From an uncultured bacterium (GTDB taxonomy: Bacteria; Myxococcota_A; Bradymonadia; Bradymonadales; Bradymonadaceae), in contig CALJNB010000018.1 in assembly GCA_937981985.1 (NCBI GenBank), positions 1-47,094 on the forward strand: a DNA stretch of 47,094 bases, written 5' to 3'. Shown piece after piece: positions 32,205 to 41,654 of this stretch (positions are counted from its first letter, which is position 1; the number at the start of each line of letters is the position of its first letter). The notes beneath the pieces were generated by a model. That model was not told where the DNA came from. It searched no databases and saw only the letters and a list, made by a program, of their open reading frames with translations. Position numbers and translations under genes: made by a program.

Positions 32205-33353
32205 TTATGGGTTAGGATCGCTGTGGGCGGGATTGTTCAAGAATTCGTCGTCCGTCAGACTCTTTAAAAACTCAATCAAATCGTTTCGTTCTTGATCTGT
32301 GATAGTAAACCCGGCTACAAATCCGCTTTTATACGGATTTTTTCTTCCATCGCCTGAAAGATCTCCCGATTCAATATTTCGCCCCCCCGCTTCATAGAGT
32401 CGAATCACTTCTTCAAGCGTTGCCACGCTACCATCGTGCATGAAGGGGGCGGTGACCGCGACGTTTCGTAAAGTCGGGGCTCGGAATCGTCCGGTGTCTT
32501 CAAGTACTGAGGTCACGTCAAATAGTCCTTGATTATTTACCGGGTAGGAACCAAACCCATCCACATTGTAGAGTCCGGTATTGTGAAACTTGGACGAATC
32601 AAAAACCGAACCTGAATGCACAGTTGATTCTGTGAAGTTAAATCCACCATGGCAGTGGTGGCATTCGAGGGTTTCAGAAAAGAAGAGGTCCATCCCTCGA
32701 AGGGCCGATTCGGACATCTCAGACGGATCGTCTTGGTAAGTAAGTTTATCAAACGGAGAATTTCCCGAGACGAGGCTCCTCACAAAAGATGCAAGTGCCT
32801 TAACAGTATTCGGCCACGTGACCGGATTTGCTTGTCCGGGAAACGCATCCGCATAAAGTTGTTGATATTGTGCATTGTCTGCGAAGCGGGATAGGACTTC
32901 GTCTTCACTCCCCGTTACGCCTAGTTCAACCGGTAATTCGGCAAAAATGGGTATGAGAATCTGTGTTTCAAGATCTTTGAGTAGGGGGTTTGCCCAAGTT
33001 AGGGTTCCGTTATAGGCCGCGTTTGTGAGCTGCTGGGAGTTACGAGTTAGAGGCTGGCCTGTTGAACCGACCGGCGTTTTCTTTCCATCTGAAAACGCAA
33101 ATTCTTGGAGATGACATGTTGCGCACGCTTGTTTGGTATTCGACGAAAGATTCGTATCGTAGAAAAGATGGCGCCCAAGTTCTATACTTTCAACCGTGAG
33201 TGGATTGTCTTCTGGGATTTTAGGCTCTGGAAATCCGGTCGGGAAGGAAAGGTTGATGGCATCGACGGTGGTTTCTTCGTCTGGTTCACATCCCAAAAAA
33301 GAGAACAACGTTAGCCAAAGGATCGCGCAGGGAAGGAAAATCGACGATTTCAT
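32205..33353 (-). CDS. mbnH: MbnH-type diheme enzyme (cytochrome c peroxidase/MauG superfamily), lipoprotein
   Basis: ATG 33353 gives a lipoprotein signal (LFSFLGC, Cys22) five bases after the stop of the preceding gene; a longer frame would overlap that gene by 48 bases. Two c-type heme sites are visible: CATCH (77-81) and CHHCH (231-235). FRAPTLRNVAVTAPFMHDGS and the preceding NTGLYNVDG region are typical of the diheme peroxidase/MauG superfamily. Because it lies directly after an MbnP-type gene, I assign it as MbnH, which in Methylosinus converts a Trp of MbnP to kynurenine using peroxide. It would act in the periplasm or at the outer membrane. 382 residues. Confidence 0.9.
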   Translation of the reverse strand: MKSSIFLPCAILWLTLFSFLGCEPDEETTVDAINLSFPTGFPEPKIPEDNPLTVESIELGRHLFYDTNLSSNTKQACATCHLQEFAFSDGKKTPVGSTGQPLTRNSQQLTNAAYNGTLTWANPLLKDLETQILIPIFAELPVELGVTGSEDEVLSRFADNAQYQQLYADAFPGQANPVTWPNTVKALASFVRSLVSGNSPFDKLTYQDDPSEMSESALRGMDLFFSETLECHHCHGGFNFTESTVHSGSVFDSSKFHNTGLYNVDGFGSYPVNNQGLFDVTSVLEDTGRFRAPTLRNVAVTAPFMHDGSVATLEEVIRLYEAGGRNIESGDLSGDGRKNPYKSGFVAGFTITDQERNDLIEFLKSLTDDEFLNNPAHSDPNP

Positions 33354-33358
33354 ACTCG

Positions 33359-34231
33359 TTAGTTCGCCGCCGTAAACGCGGTTTGACCAGAACAGTTGTC
33401 TTCGCATGTTCCTGAGGTGAAACTCATTCCAAGCGTATCAAAAATTCCTTCGCAATCTGACCCATCCATGGGTGAACTCATACATCCCGGAGGGCTGTCG
33501 ATCGTATTGGCGCTCATGTCGGTTTTAGCAATCAAGGTTTCAAGATCGAAAGCCACACTGATGTTTTTGAAGTCTGAGATAGGTAGTTCGAAGGTTGGCA
33601 TATTTGGGTTTTTACAACGTGCTTGCGGTGGAGTTGTCTTCGCGGCTGACTCACAGCCCGTAGAACCAAGATGTGTATTAAAACGTGGAACCTCGCCGCC
33701 TGTCACTAGCCAATCTACGCGAGCGAATTTGTAACCACCTTGCCATACCCAGAACATACCGGGGGTATTAAGGGGAGCCGGTGCGGTGGCATTGTCGATG
33801 TGATTGAGTTCAAAAGGGACACCAAGCGAAAATCTTAAATCGGTGTATGTTCCCGACCGCACAGTCGCGATGATCGACTTATTCATTTCTGGTGTTCCGC
33901 TATCTTTACAGGCATCCTTCCCGTCTTCGAAATCTAGAAGTGCTACATCGTTATACTGCCAGTCGTTGGTGTTGAGCGCGACGGACTCCCACGTACCGTC
34001 ACTACTTTTAAGTTCTATGTTGGAGATGAAAAAACGAGCATCGGCAAGCTTTGCGGTAGTATCTTTTGTGCCTACAACATAGTCGGTATTGCAATCAGCG
34101 TCTTTACCGCCAACGACGGCAGAGAAGTTCATGGAAATTTCAACTTCATTACTTTCCGCGCTACTATCACCACAAGAAGCAAGGGCTACCAAGGAACAAA
34201 ATGCGAATGTTTTTATCGTTAAGGTTTTCAT
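33359..34231 (-). CDS. mbnP: MbnP-family copper-binding lipoprotein (metallo-mystery pair, four-Cys type)
   Basis: ATG 34231 has GGAG six bases upstream and gives the lipobox LASC (Cys20). Residues 30-290 show the MbnP pattern: a VEISMNFSAVVGG start, ADARFFISNIEL, a GMFWVWQGGYKF core (158-169), HLGSTGC, and four Cys near the C-terminus (250, 260, 276, 280). MbnP proteins bind copper and carry a Trp oxidised to kynurenine by MbnH. The two genes are five bases apart and clearly an operon. No methanobactin precursor or mbnABC gene is nearby, so the pair acts in a different setting here, as in many bacteria where it was called the metallo-mystery pair. Confidence 0.9.
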   Translation of the reverse strand: MKTLTIKTFAFCSLVALASCGDSSAESNEVEISMNFSAVVGGKDADCNTDYVVGTKDTTAKLADARFFISNIELKSSDGTWESVALNTNDWQYNDVALLDFEDGKDACKDSGTPEMNKSIIATVRSGTYTDLRFSLGVPFELNHIDNATAPAPLNTPGMFWVWQGGYKFARVDWLVTGGEVPRFNTHLGSTGCESAAKTTPPQARCKNPNMPTFELPISDFKNISVAFDLETLIAKTDMSANTIDSPPGCMSSPMDGSDCEGIFDTLGMSFTSGTCEDNCSGQTAFTAAN

Positions 34232-34350
34232 ATCATACTCCATAATTGTATTTAACCTAAACACGATCCCTAAAGGAGAAACTAAATTTTTTCAAATGGA
34301 TTCGTGAGTTCCAGCCCGCTTTTTTTTGACTCTTTGAATTCTCGTTATGA

Positions 34351-36108
34351 CTAAATTGAAATCGACCCCTCTCGGAAATCATTTTTTTCAAGATGAGCGT
34401 TGATAAGCACGGGCTTCCCTTCGGTTGCTAGTTTTTTAGCTTTTTTAATAACGCTTGCCATCTTCTTGGGGTCTTTGAGGAGTAAGCCCTCGCCACCGAA
34501 TCCTTTAGCGACGATGTGATAGTCGGTTCTCAAGAGTGTCGTTCCAACATCATCTCTCAATACCTGCTTTTGTTCGCGGGCGATTTGCGCCCATTCGGCA
34601 TCGGTACCGACCACTGCGATCGGGGCGAGTCCATGACGAACATAGGTGTCAAATTCAGCCAGGCTATAAGCGCTAGAACCGTCACCGTAGAATAACCAAA
34701 TCTCAGCATCAGGTCTACATTTTGCTGCGCCAATCGCAAAACCTCCGCCCACTCCGAGTGTCCCAAAGACGCCGGGATCGAGCCATTGAAGGGGCCGGCG
34801 AGGACGGACGATATAGGATCCCGTTGCCACAAAGTCTCCCCCATCGACTACGATGACTGAGTTTTCGTCCATTTGTTTTTCGATCTCTGAAAATAAACCG
34901 ACTGGATTGATGAGTTCGGATTTGCTTTTCGCTAGTGCTTCTATTTCGTCGTCACGTTGTTTCTCTCGGTCCCTTAACGTATTGAACCACGGCTCGCGAT
35001 CTTGGGTCGCGCCGTCTAAGCAGTGCGATAATTTTACGAGAAAATCTCCGGAATGACCGAGTAACGCAAGGGTTGGTTTTCTGTTCTTCTTGAGGTCGTC
35101 TTCGTTTAAATTGACGGAGACAACGGTTGCCTTTTTATTGATCTTCTGACCGTATCCTAGTCGGAAATCAAATGGGAATCCTGCCACGATGACAAGGTCT
35201 GCTTTTTTCAAAGCAGCACTACGCTTATGGCGAAATTGGATTTCGTTTTTTTGTCCTAATAGACCCCGGGCGCCACCACCTAAAAAGGTCGGAATCGCGA
35301 TGCTCTCGATGCACTCGCTTAGTTCGTTCGCTTCGCTTTTAGAATAGTTTACAAGCGCCTGACTACCAACGATGAGGACCGGACGCTTCGCTTTCTTCAG
35401 CGCTCTGATCGTATCTTTGACCGCGCTCTTGATGGTCGTATCAAATAGCGAATTGAAGGGTTGGGGAGGGCTGATATCAACGGCAATATGGGGTTGATGA
35501 AATTGTCGTTTTAGATGTGCTTTCAGATAAAGCTTCAGGGCTTTCGCGCCCAGACCTGTTGCTTTTTCGAGGCCTGCTTCCTTCATATACCAATCTTTGA
35601 CAGTCGCTTCGGGATAGAGGATGTCGACTGGAACTTCGACGAAGACCGGACCGGGTACGCCAAGGGTCGCAACTTCGAATGCCTTTTCGAGGGTAGGAAT
35701 AAGGGACTTTATTTTAGTCACACGGACCGACCATTTTGTCACGGGTTCCATCAATGCCATTTGGTCAATATCTTGAAGTGATCCTCTTCCTTTTAGGATA
35801 GTTGCTGTTGCGCCACCTAATAGGATAAGTGGACTTTGGGCCATTTGCGCGTTTTTGATCGCCGTGATGGTATTCGTGACTCCCGGCCCAGCTGTTACTG
35901 CTGCGACACCAGGGATTCCCGTCATTCTAGAGCTTGCATCTGCGGCGAAGACGGCGGACACCTCATCCCTTACGTCCACGATTTCGATACCGACATTTTT
36001 GGCACCCGTGAGAATCGGGGAAATATGTCCCCCGCAAAGTGTGTAGAGCTGTTTTACGCCCTTTGATCCCAAAAAGTCCCCTATGATATCGCCACCATGT
36101 TTTTTCAT
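34351..36108 (-). CDS. ThDP-dependent enzyme of the ILVBL/HACL2 (2-hydroxyacyl-CoA lyase-like) type
   Basis: The start is set at ATG 36108, behind GAGGGA at good spacing; upstream ATG codons would put this site inside the gene. The 585-residue protein has the three-domain acetolactate-synthase fold: [44 protein letters not shown] with the catalytic Glu, [31 protein letters not shown], and C-terminal [20 protein letters not shown]. These match human ILVBL/HACL2 far better than IlvB; that enzyme cleaves 2-hydroxyacyl-CoA to formyl-CoA and a shortened aldehyde. In the ThDP motif (GDG-x24-N) the final Asn, a magnesium ligand, is Thr here (VVGTDAEW). Function in lipid alpha-oxidation is therefore likely but not assured. 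Confidence 0.85.
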   Translation of the reverse strand: MKKHGGDIIGDFLGSKGVKQLYTLCGGHISPILTGAKNVGIEIVDVRDEVSAVFAADASSRMTGIPGVAAVTAGPGVTNTITAIKNAQMAQSPLILLGGATATILKGRGSLQDIDQMALMEPVTKWSVRVTKIKSLIPTLEKAFEVATLGVPGPVFVEVPVDILYPEATVKDWYMKEAGLEKATGLGAKALKLYLKAHLKRQFHQPHIAVDISPPQPFNSLFDTTIKSAVKDTIRALKKAKRPVLIVGSQALVNYSKSEANELSECIESIAIPTFLGGGARGLLGQKNEIQFRHKRSAALKKADLVIVAGFPFDFRLGYGQKINKKATVVSVNLNEDDLKKNRKPTLALLGHSGDFLVKLSHCLDGATQDREPWFNTLRDREKQRDDEIEALAKSKSELINPVGLFSEIEKQMDENSVIVVDGGDFVATGSYIVRPRRPLQWLDPGVFGTLGVGGGFAIGAAKCRPDAEIWLFYGDGSSAYSLAEFDTYVRHGLAPIAVVGTDAEWAQIAREQKQVLRDDVGTTLLRTDYHIVAKGFGGEGLLLKDPKKMASVIKKAKKLATEGKPVLINAHLEKNDFREGSISI

Positions 36109-36282
36109 ATTCATTCCCTCAAAGCTTAGGGTTGGACCTATATAGATATTGACGAAGTTGCGCCAGCTGAAGACTTTGGTGTTAGAGCGTAAATAAGGAC
36201 ATCGAAAAACCGACACATTTGCGGTCAGTTTTAAGCATCTATTTGGTCTGAGTTGAGTGGAGATGATGGGGCTTATTCTGGG

Positions 36283-36588
36283 CTAGCCGCCCGTCGTACC
36301 GGTGGTCGTTCCGCCAGTGCTTGAATTATTGGAGGCACCAGTGGAGTTGTTTGATCCACTTGACGAGCCGTTGTTTGAAACACCAGTCGAGTTGTTTGAT
36401 CCACTTGACGAACCGTTGTTTGAAACACCAGTCGAGTTGTTTGATCCGCTCGACGAGCCATTATTCGATCCTACCGTGGTGGCGTTATTGGAACCACTCG
36501 AATCGTTATTCGATTCGTCGTTCTCTCCTCCACAAGCGCCGAGAGCTAACATGGCGACACTGCAAATTGCTAAGATTTTATTACGCAT
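36283..36588 (-). CDS. Linker-only lipoprotein with 15-residue tandem repeats
   Basis: ATG 36588 (GGAAAA upstream) opens a lipoprotein signal with lipobox LGAC. Everything after the Cys is low-complexity: Asn, Ser, Gly and Thr. Three near-identical 15-residue repeats (SNNGSSSGSNNSTGV type) are encoded by 45-bp units. The protein ends in a Thr/Gly run; there is no folded domain. Other lipoproteins in the window carry the same kind of linker before a real domain. It may be a true surface brush-like lipoprotein, or the front part of a gene that lost its domain. 101 residues. Confidence 0.6.
   Translation of the reverse strand: MRNKILAICSVAMLALGACGGENDESNNDSSGSNNATTVGSNNGSSSGSNNSTGVSNNGSSSGSNNSTGVSNNGSSSGSNNSTGASNNSSTGGTTTGTTGG
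36338..36472 (-). repeat. Three tandem 45-bp repeats inside the linker-only lipoprotein gene
   Basis: Units start at 36338, 36383 and 36428. The first two are nearly identical; the third differs at a few third-codon positions. Being in-frame, slippage would change the length by 15 residues per event, so the locus is likely length-variable between strains. Confidence 0.85.
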
Positions 36589-36601
36589 TTTTTTCCTTTT
36601 C

Positions 36602-36624
36602 AAAAAGCGTCGAAAATGACGCTT
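36602..36624 (-). promoter_or_regulatory. Leader hairpin with T run ahead of the linker-only lipoprotein gene
   Basis: On the minus strand AAGCGTC (36624-36618) pairs with GACGCTT (36611-36605) around a six-base loop, followed by a run of T to 36602. It ends 13 bases before the ATG at 36588, so it lies in the 5' leader rather than after a gene. It looks like a small intrinsic terminator and could act as an attenuator. Confidence 0.5.
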
Positions 36625-36818
36625 GTTAGGCATGATGCCCGTATTCTCAGATAGAGCAGATTTTGTGCCAGGTGGGGATTCACTAGGATTTGGGTCGATT
36701 TACGGAAAAATGAGCATAGAAGCGCGTCTTTTTTCGGACATCGATGTCATACCGAACATTTTCGTTGACGGATCTGGCGTGCTTAGACGAAAATCTAAAA
36801 GACATTTTAAAGGATTTC

Positions 36819-38171
36819 ATGCGCTATTTACTTCTAACCCTGTTTTTTATTTCAGGATGTGGCTCAAAAGCACCGGTTTCAGAACGAATCGCATCAGAAA
36901 ACGGGTCCACCTACTTGCAGGAAAGCGACAGTTCTTATTCGGAACCATCCGAAGATGACGATGGAACGCAGGCCTACGTCGTGGTTCATAAAACAACCCC
37001 CCTATACTTCGAAAAAGATATCGACGGTGACTACATTCAGTTCATTACCGCCAAAGAGCATCAAAGATTCGAGTCTTCAATCGAAAAAGAGGAACGAAGT
37101 ATTCGAGAAGCCGAAAAAGCAAAACTCAAGCGTGAAAGAGAAAAAAGGTTAGAGCGCGAAAAGGCTGAGCTCAAAAAAAAACGCGCTGCAAAAAAAAAGA
37201 AAAGGCTGAAAAAATCCAAAAAGAAAAAGAAGAAAAAGTTAACAAAAAAACAAAAGGAGCGTGCAAAGAAAAAAGCGGTGCTTAAGCGTAAAAACGATGT
37301 TCTCAAAAGAGAAAGAGATAAGGTTCGTAAGCTTCGGGAAAAGCGTAAAAAGGCGGAGGGAAAAGTTCGAAGCGCCGAGAAAAGAGTAGAGCGTCGATTC
37401 CCCGATGGAAACGTTACCTCTTTTTTCACCTTTCGAAAGTTGAAAAGCGATGGCGATTGGGTTCAGGTTGAAACGATTCCTGAATCAGTAAACTTGCCTC
37501 ATTGTCATCAAGAAGGTTTAGAACGCGTGGGAAATCTCAAGATACGTTTTTGGGTAAGGTCGACCGAGATAGCGCCAGTTGTTACTCGATCACATAGCGT
37601 CGAACTGGCGCCTGGTGTCTCTACCCGGTTACTGCCTGGACTTGGTATTCTAGAAGAAAATGGAAAAGCTTATGTTTTTGTTTCTGGATTCAAATTAGAA
37701 GTCGACCTCGAAAGCGATGTTGTGGGGACCAGTTACGTACCTGTTCGCGGCATGGATGTTTCGATGACCGACACCGTCTTTAGTCCGACCGCGATTTCAA
37801 AGGGTCTGCGTTTTGGAAGGCAACGTTTACCAATCAATCCCTTTTTCTCAAAATATGTTTCTCAAACCTTACAAGTGGGTTCAAGGAATTACGCTGCCTT
37901 TCAATCGCGTTGTGCGGAGGTATTTGTTCGAGTTGGGGATGGAGACATTGAACGTGGCGGCCCCCGAAAAACGGCCCGTTTCGGCGGCGGTTCCTTTTCT
38001 GATTCAGAAAGGTCAATTAGCGCCGGAACCAAAATCAAACTTCCCTCGGGAAGCGAAGTGGGATCGGCACTGCAACCCTTCCCGATTTCAAATCAGGAAG
38101 GAAATTGTTTTAGACTTAAAGTTTGGAAAGGAAATTTTGGCAAAAGGGAAGCGCGTCTCTGTACAGACTAG
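36819..38171 (+). CDS. Lipoprotein with SH3-like segments split by a Lys-rich coiled coil
   Basis: ATG 36819 follows AAAGGA and gives a signal with lipobox ISGC (Cys14). Residues ~50-75 (QAYVVVHKTTPLYFEKDIDGDYIQF) look like the start of a bacterial SH3-like domain. A charged helical stretch of about 120 residues follows (nt ~37060-37400), mostly Lys, Arg and Glu, with runs such as KKSKKKKKKKLTKKQKE. After it, VTSFFTFRKLKSDGDWVQVET looks like the rest of the SH3-like domain. The C-terminal ~200 residues are beta-rich with four Cys. I infer an outer-membrane lipoprotein with a long basic coiled-coil arm, perhaps binding peptidoglycan or LPS. A small 12-bp palindrome (36738-36749) lies upstream. 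450 residues. Confidence 0.65.
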   Translation: MRYLLLTLFFISGCGSKAPVSERIASENGSTYLQESDSSYSEPSEDDDGTQAYVVVHKTTPLYFEKDIDGDYIQFITAKEHQRFESSIEKEERSIREAEKAKLKREREKRLEREKAELKKKRAAKKKKRLKKSKKKKKKKLTKKQKERAKKKAVLKRKNDVLKRERDKVRKLREKRKKAEGKVRSAEKRVERRFPDGNVTSFFTFRKLKSDGDWVQVETIPESVNLPHCHQEGLERVGNLKIRFWVRSTEIAPVVTRSHSVELAPGVSTRLLPGLGILEENGKAYVFVSGFKLEVDLESDVVGTSYVPVRGMDVSMTDTVFSPTAISKGLRFGRQRLPINPFFSKYVSQTLQVGSRNYAAFQSRCAEVFVRVGDGDIERGGPRKTARFGGGSFSDSERSISAGTKIKLPSGSEVGSALQPFPISNQEGNCFRLKVWKGNFGKREARLCTD

Positions 38172-38188
38172 AACTAAGTCAACAAAAT

Positions 38189-38686
38189 TTATCCTTCGAT
38201 CTTTTGCCGAATATTTTCAAAAATTTGTTCGAACTCTTTGGGCATAAGCGCGCCCAATAATCCTACGAATGATGCGAACCACAATGTGATTTCGATCGCG
38301 GTACCGAGTTCGGCTAAGATATCTACTCCCTGGAGTGCTGAATTTAGAAAACCAAGGAATAGCCCAACGATGCTTGCGCCAAAAAAAGCACTGGCTCCGT
38401 AGATAGCACGCACTTTAGGAGATACTTCGAACTCTCCGTCGTCGGCCGTGTCTGAATCGGATTGCTTCTTTGACACAACTGCTTGAAAGGAAGCGCTCAG
38501 ATCCGTCGTAAAACCTGAAGGGCTAGCTTTGAATTTTTGTTCGGGGGCGGTCATGGGTTCAGGAGAACTGGAACTCGTCGGAGCTGAATTCATTGTTCCC
38601 GAATTTCTCTCAATACCTCTCCGATTAAGAGGTTTCGTAGCGGAAGGAATAGTCGGTGGTCTTTTATTCTTGAAATCGTCACTCAT
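38189..38686 (-). CDS. Small two-helix membrane protein with disordered N-terminus
   Basis: I choose ATG 38686; longer versions would run into the fadH start on the other strand. The first ~85 residues are rich in Ser, Pro, Thr and Lys and look disordered. Two hydrophobic segments follow (IYGASAFFGASIVGLFLGFL and IEITLWFASFVGLLGALM), then a short charged end (FEQIFENIRQKIEG). No family was recognised. It is divergent from the dienoyl-CoA reductase gene, with a shared AGGTTCnGAACAT element beside both starts. Confidence 0.6.
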   Translation of the reverse strand: MSDDFKNKRPPTIPSATKPLNRRGIERNSGTMNSAPTSSSSPEPMTAPEQKFKASPSGFTTDLSASFQAVVSKKQSDSDTADDGEFEVSPKVRAIYGASAFFGASIVGLFLGFLNSALQGVDILAELGTAIEITLWFASFVGLLGALMPKEFEQIFENIRQKIEG

Positions 38687-38689
38687 GAT

Positions 38690-40800
<2,111 letters not shown>

Positions 40801-40816
40801 CTGAGCGAGCCCTAAG

Positions 40817-41641
40817 ATGGTTACACCAACGAAAGCGAAGCACGGAAGATTCTTTCGATACAAAGAGGATCGAATTCCAGTGGCTATTATTCTGGGCTTG
40901 AGTTTAACCGACTTTGTAGTGTTTTTTATCGTCAACGATATTTGGTTTTTCGTTTGTTATTACGCGTTAATGATTATGCCCAAAGCGGCTATTTCTGCTT
41001 GGAACCACCATCACCAACATCTTTTTACTTTTCGCAATGACGTTCTGAATCGAGGTTTAGAATTTTTTTATGCACTTCATACCGGAGTGACAACCCATCT
41101 TTGGCGTCTGCATCATGTTCTCGGACATCATTTAAATTTTATGGACCAGGAAAAAGATGAAAGTCGATGGAAGCACAGCGACGGCGAAAAAATGGGCCCT
41201 CTCTACTATACGCTTTCTGTCGCCCTAACCGCCTACCCGAGGGGATACGTTGTCGGTAGAAAATACCCAAAACAGCAAAAGATCTTCTTGGTCTTTAGTA
41301 CTATCTGTTTCGTTTTCGTCTTTCTTCTAATGATTTATAAACCGTTCGCGGCTTTGTTTATATTCGTTTTGCCAATGATTACGAGTTTGGTTTTTACGGC
41401 ATACGCAACCTACGGTCACCACGCTGGGTTAGATACCGACGATGAATTTTCAGCGTCTTATAATAATCTTAATCGCATGTTTAATGTGTTTACGGGAAAC
41501 CTGGGCTATCACACCGCCCACCATCATAAAATGGGAGTGCATTGGTCTCGTTTACCAGACTTACACGCAAAGATTGAATCTAAAATACCGGAAGAATTAT
41601 ATCGAAAATCCGGACTCACAAAATGGTTTTTGGGGAATTAA
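40817..41641 (+). CDS. Membrane fatty-acid desaturase (di-iron, histidine-box type)
   Basis: A 274-residue membrane protein with the eight-plus histidines that bind the di-iron centre: WNHHHQH (His64-68), LWRLHHVLGHH (His99-105) and GYHTAHHHKMGVHW (His232-242), plus GHHAG (201-202). Four hydrophobic segments lie between them. This is the plan of acyl desaturases and related hydroxylases; which one cannot be told from sequence. It follows fadH by 16 bases and likely shares its promoter. Only a weak ribosome binding site is visible. It ends 13 bases from the stop of the convergent HEAT-repeat gene. Confidence 0.88.
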   Translation: MVTPTKAKHGRFFRYKEDRIPVAIILGLSLTDFVVFFIVNDIWFFVCYYALMIMPKAAISAWNHHHQHLFTFRNDVLNRGLEFFYALHTGVTTHLWRLHHVLGHHLNFMDQEKDESRWKHSDGEKMGPLYYTLSVALTAYPRGYVVGRKYPKQQKIFLVFSTICFVFVFLLMIYKPFAALFIFVLPMITSLVFTAYATYGHHAGLDTDDEFSASYNNLNRMFNVFTGNLGYHTAHHHKMGVHWSRLPDLHAKIESKIPEELYRKSGLTKWFLGN

Positions 41642-41654
41642 GAAACTGATTCAC

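Noticed and set aside
36765..36791. TTGACG followed by GACGAA as a further promoter of the TTGA-ACGAT type
   Set aside because: The spacer is 15 bp instead of 17 and the last base of the -10 hexamer differs.
37061..37429. Phe/Leu/Ser-rich frame antisense to the Lys-rich lipoprotein
   Set aside because: It is the complement of AAA/AAG-rich codons; it would be a hydrophobic artefact.
37813..38247. 144-codon frame overlapping the end of the Lys-rich lipoprotein gene
   Set aside because: Entirely within another gene's frame and running antiparallel into the next gene; no start signals.
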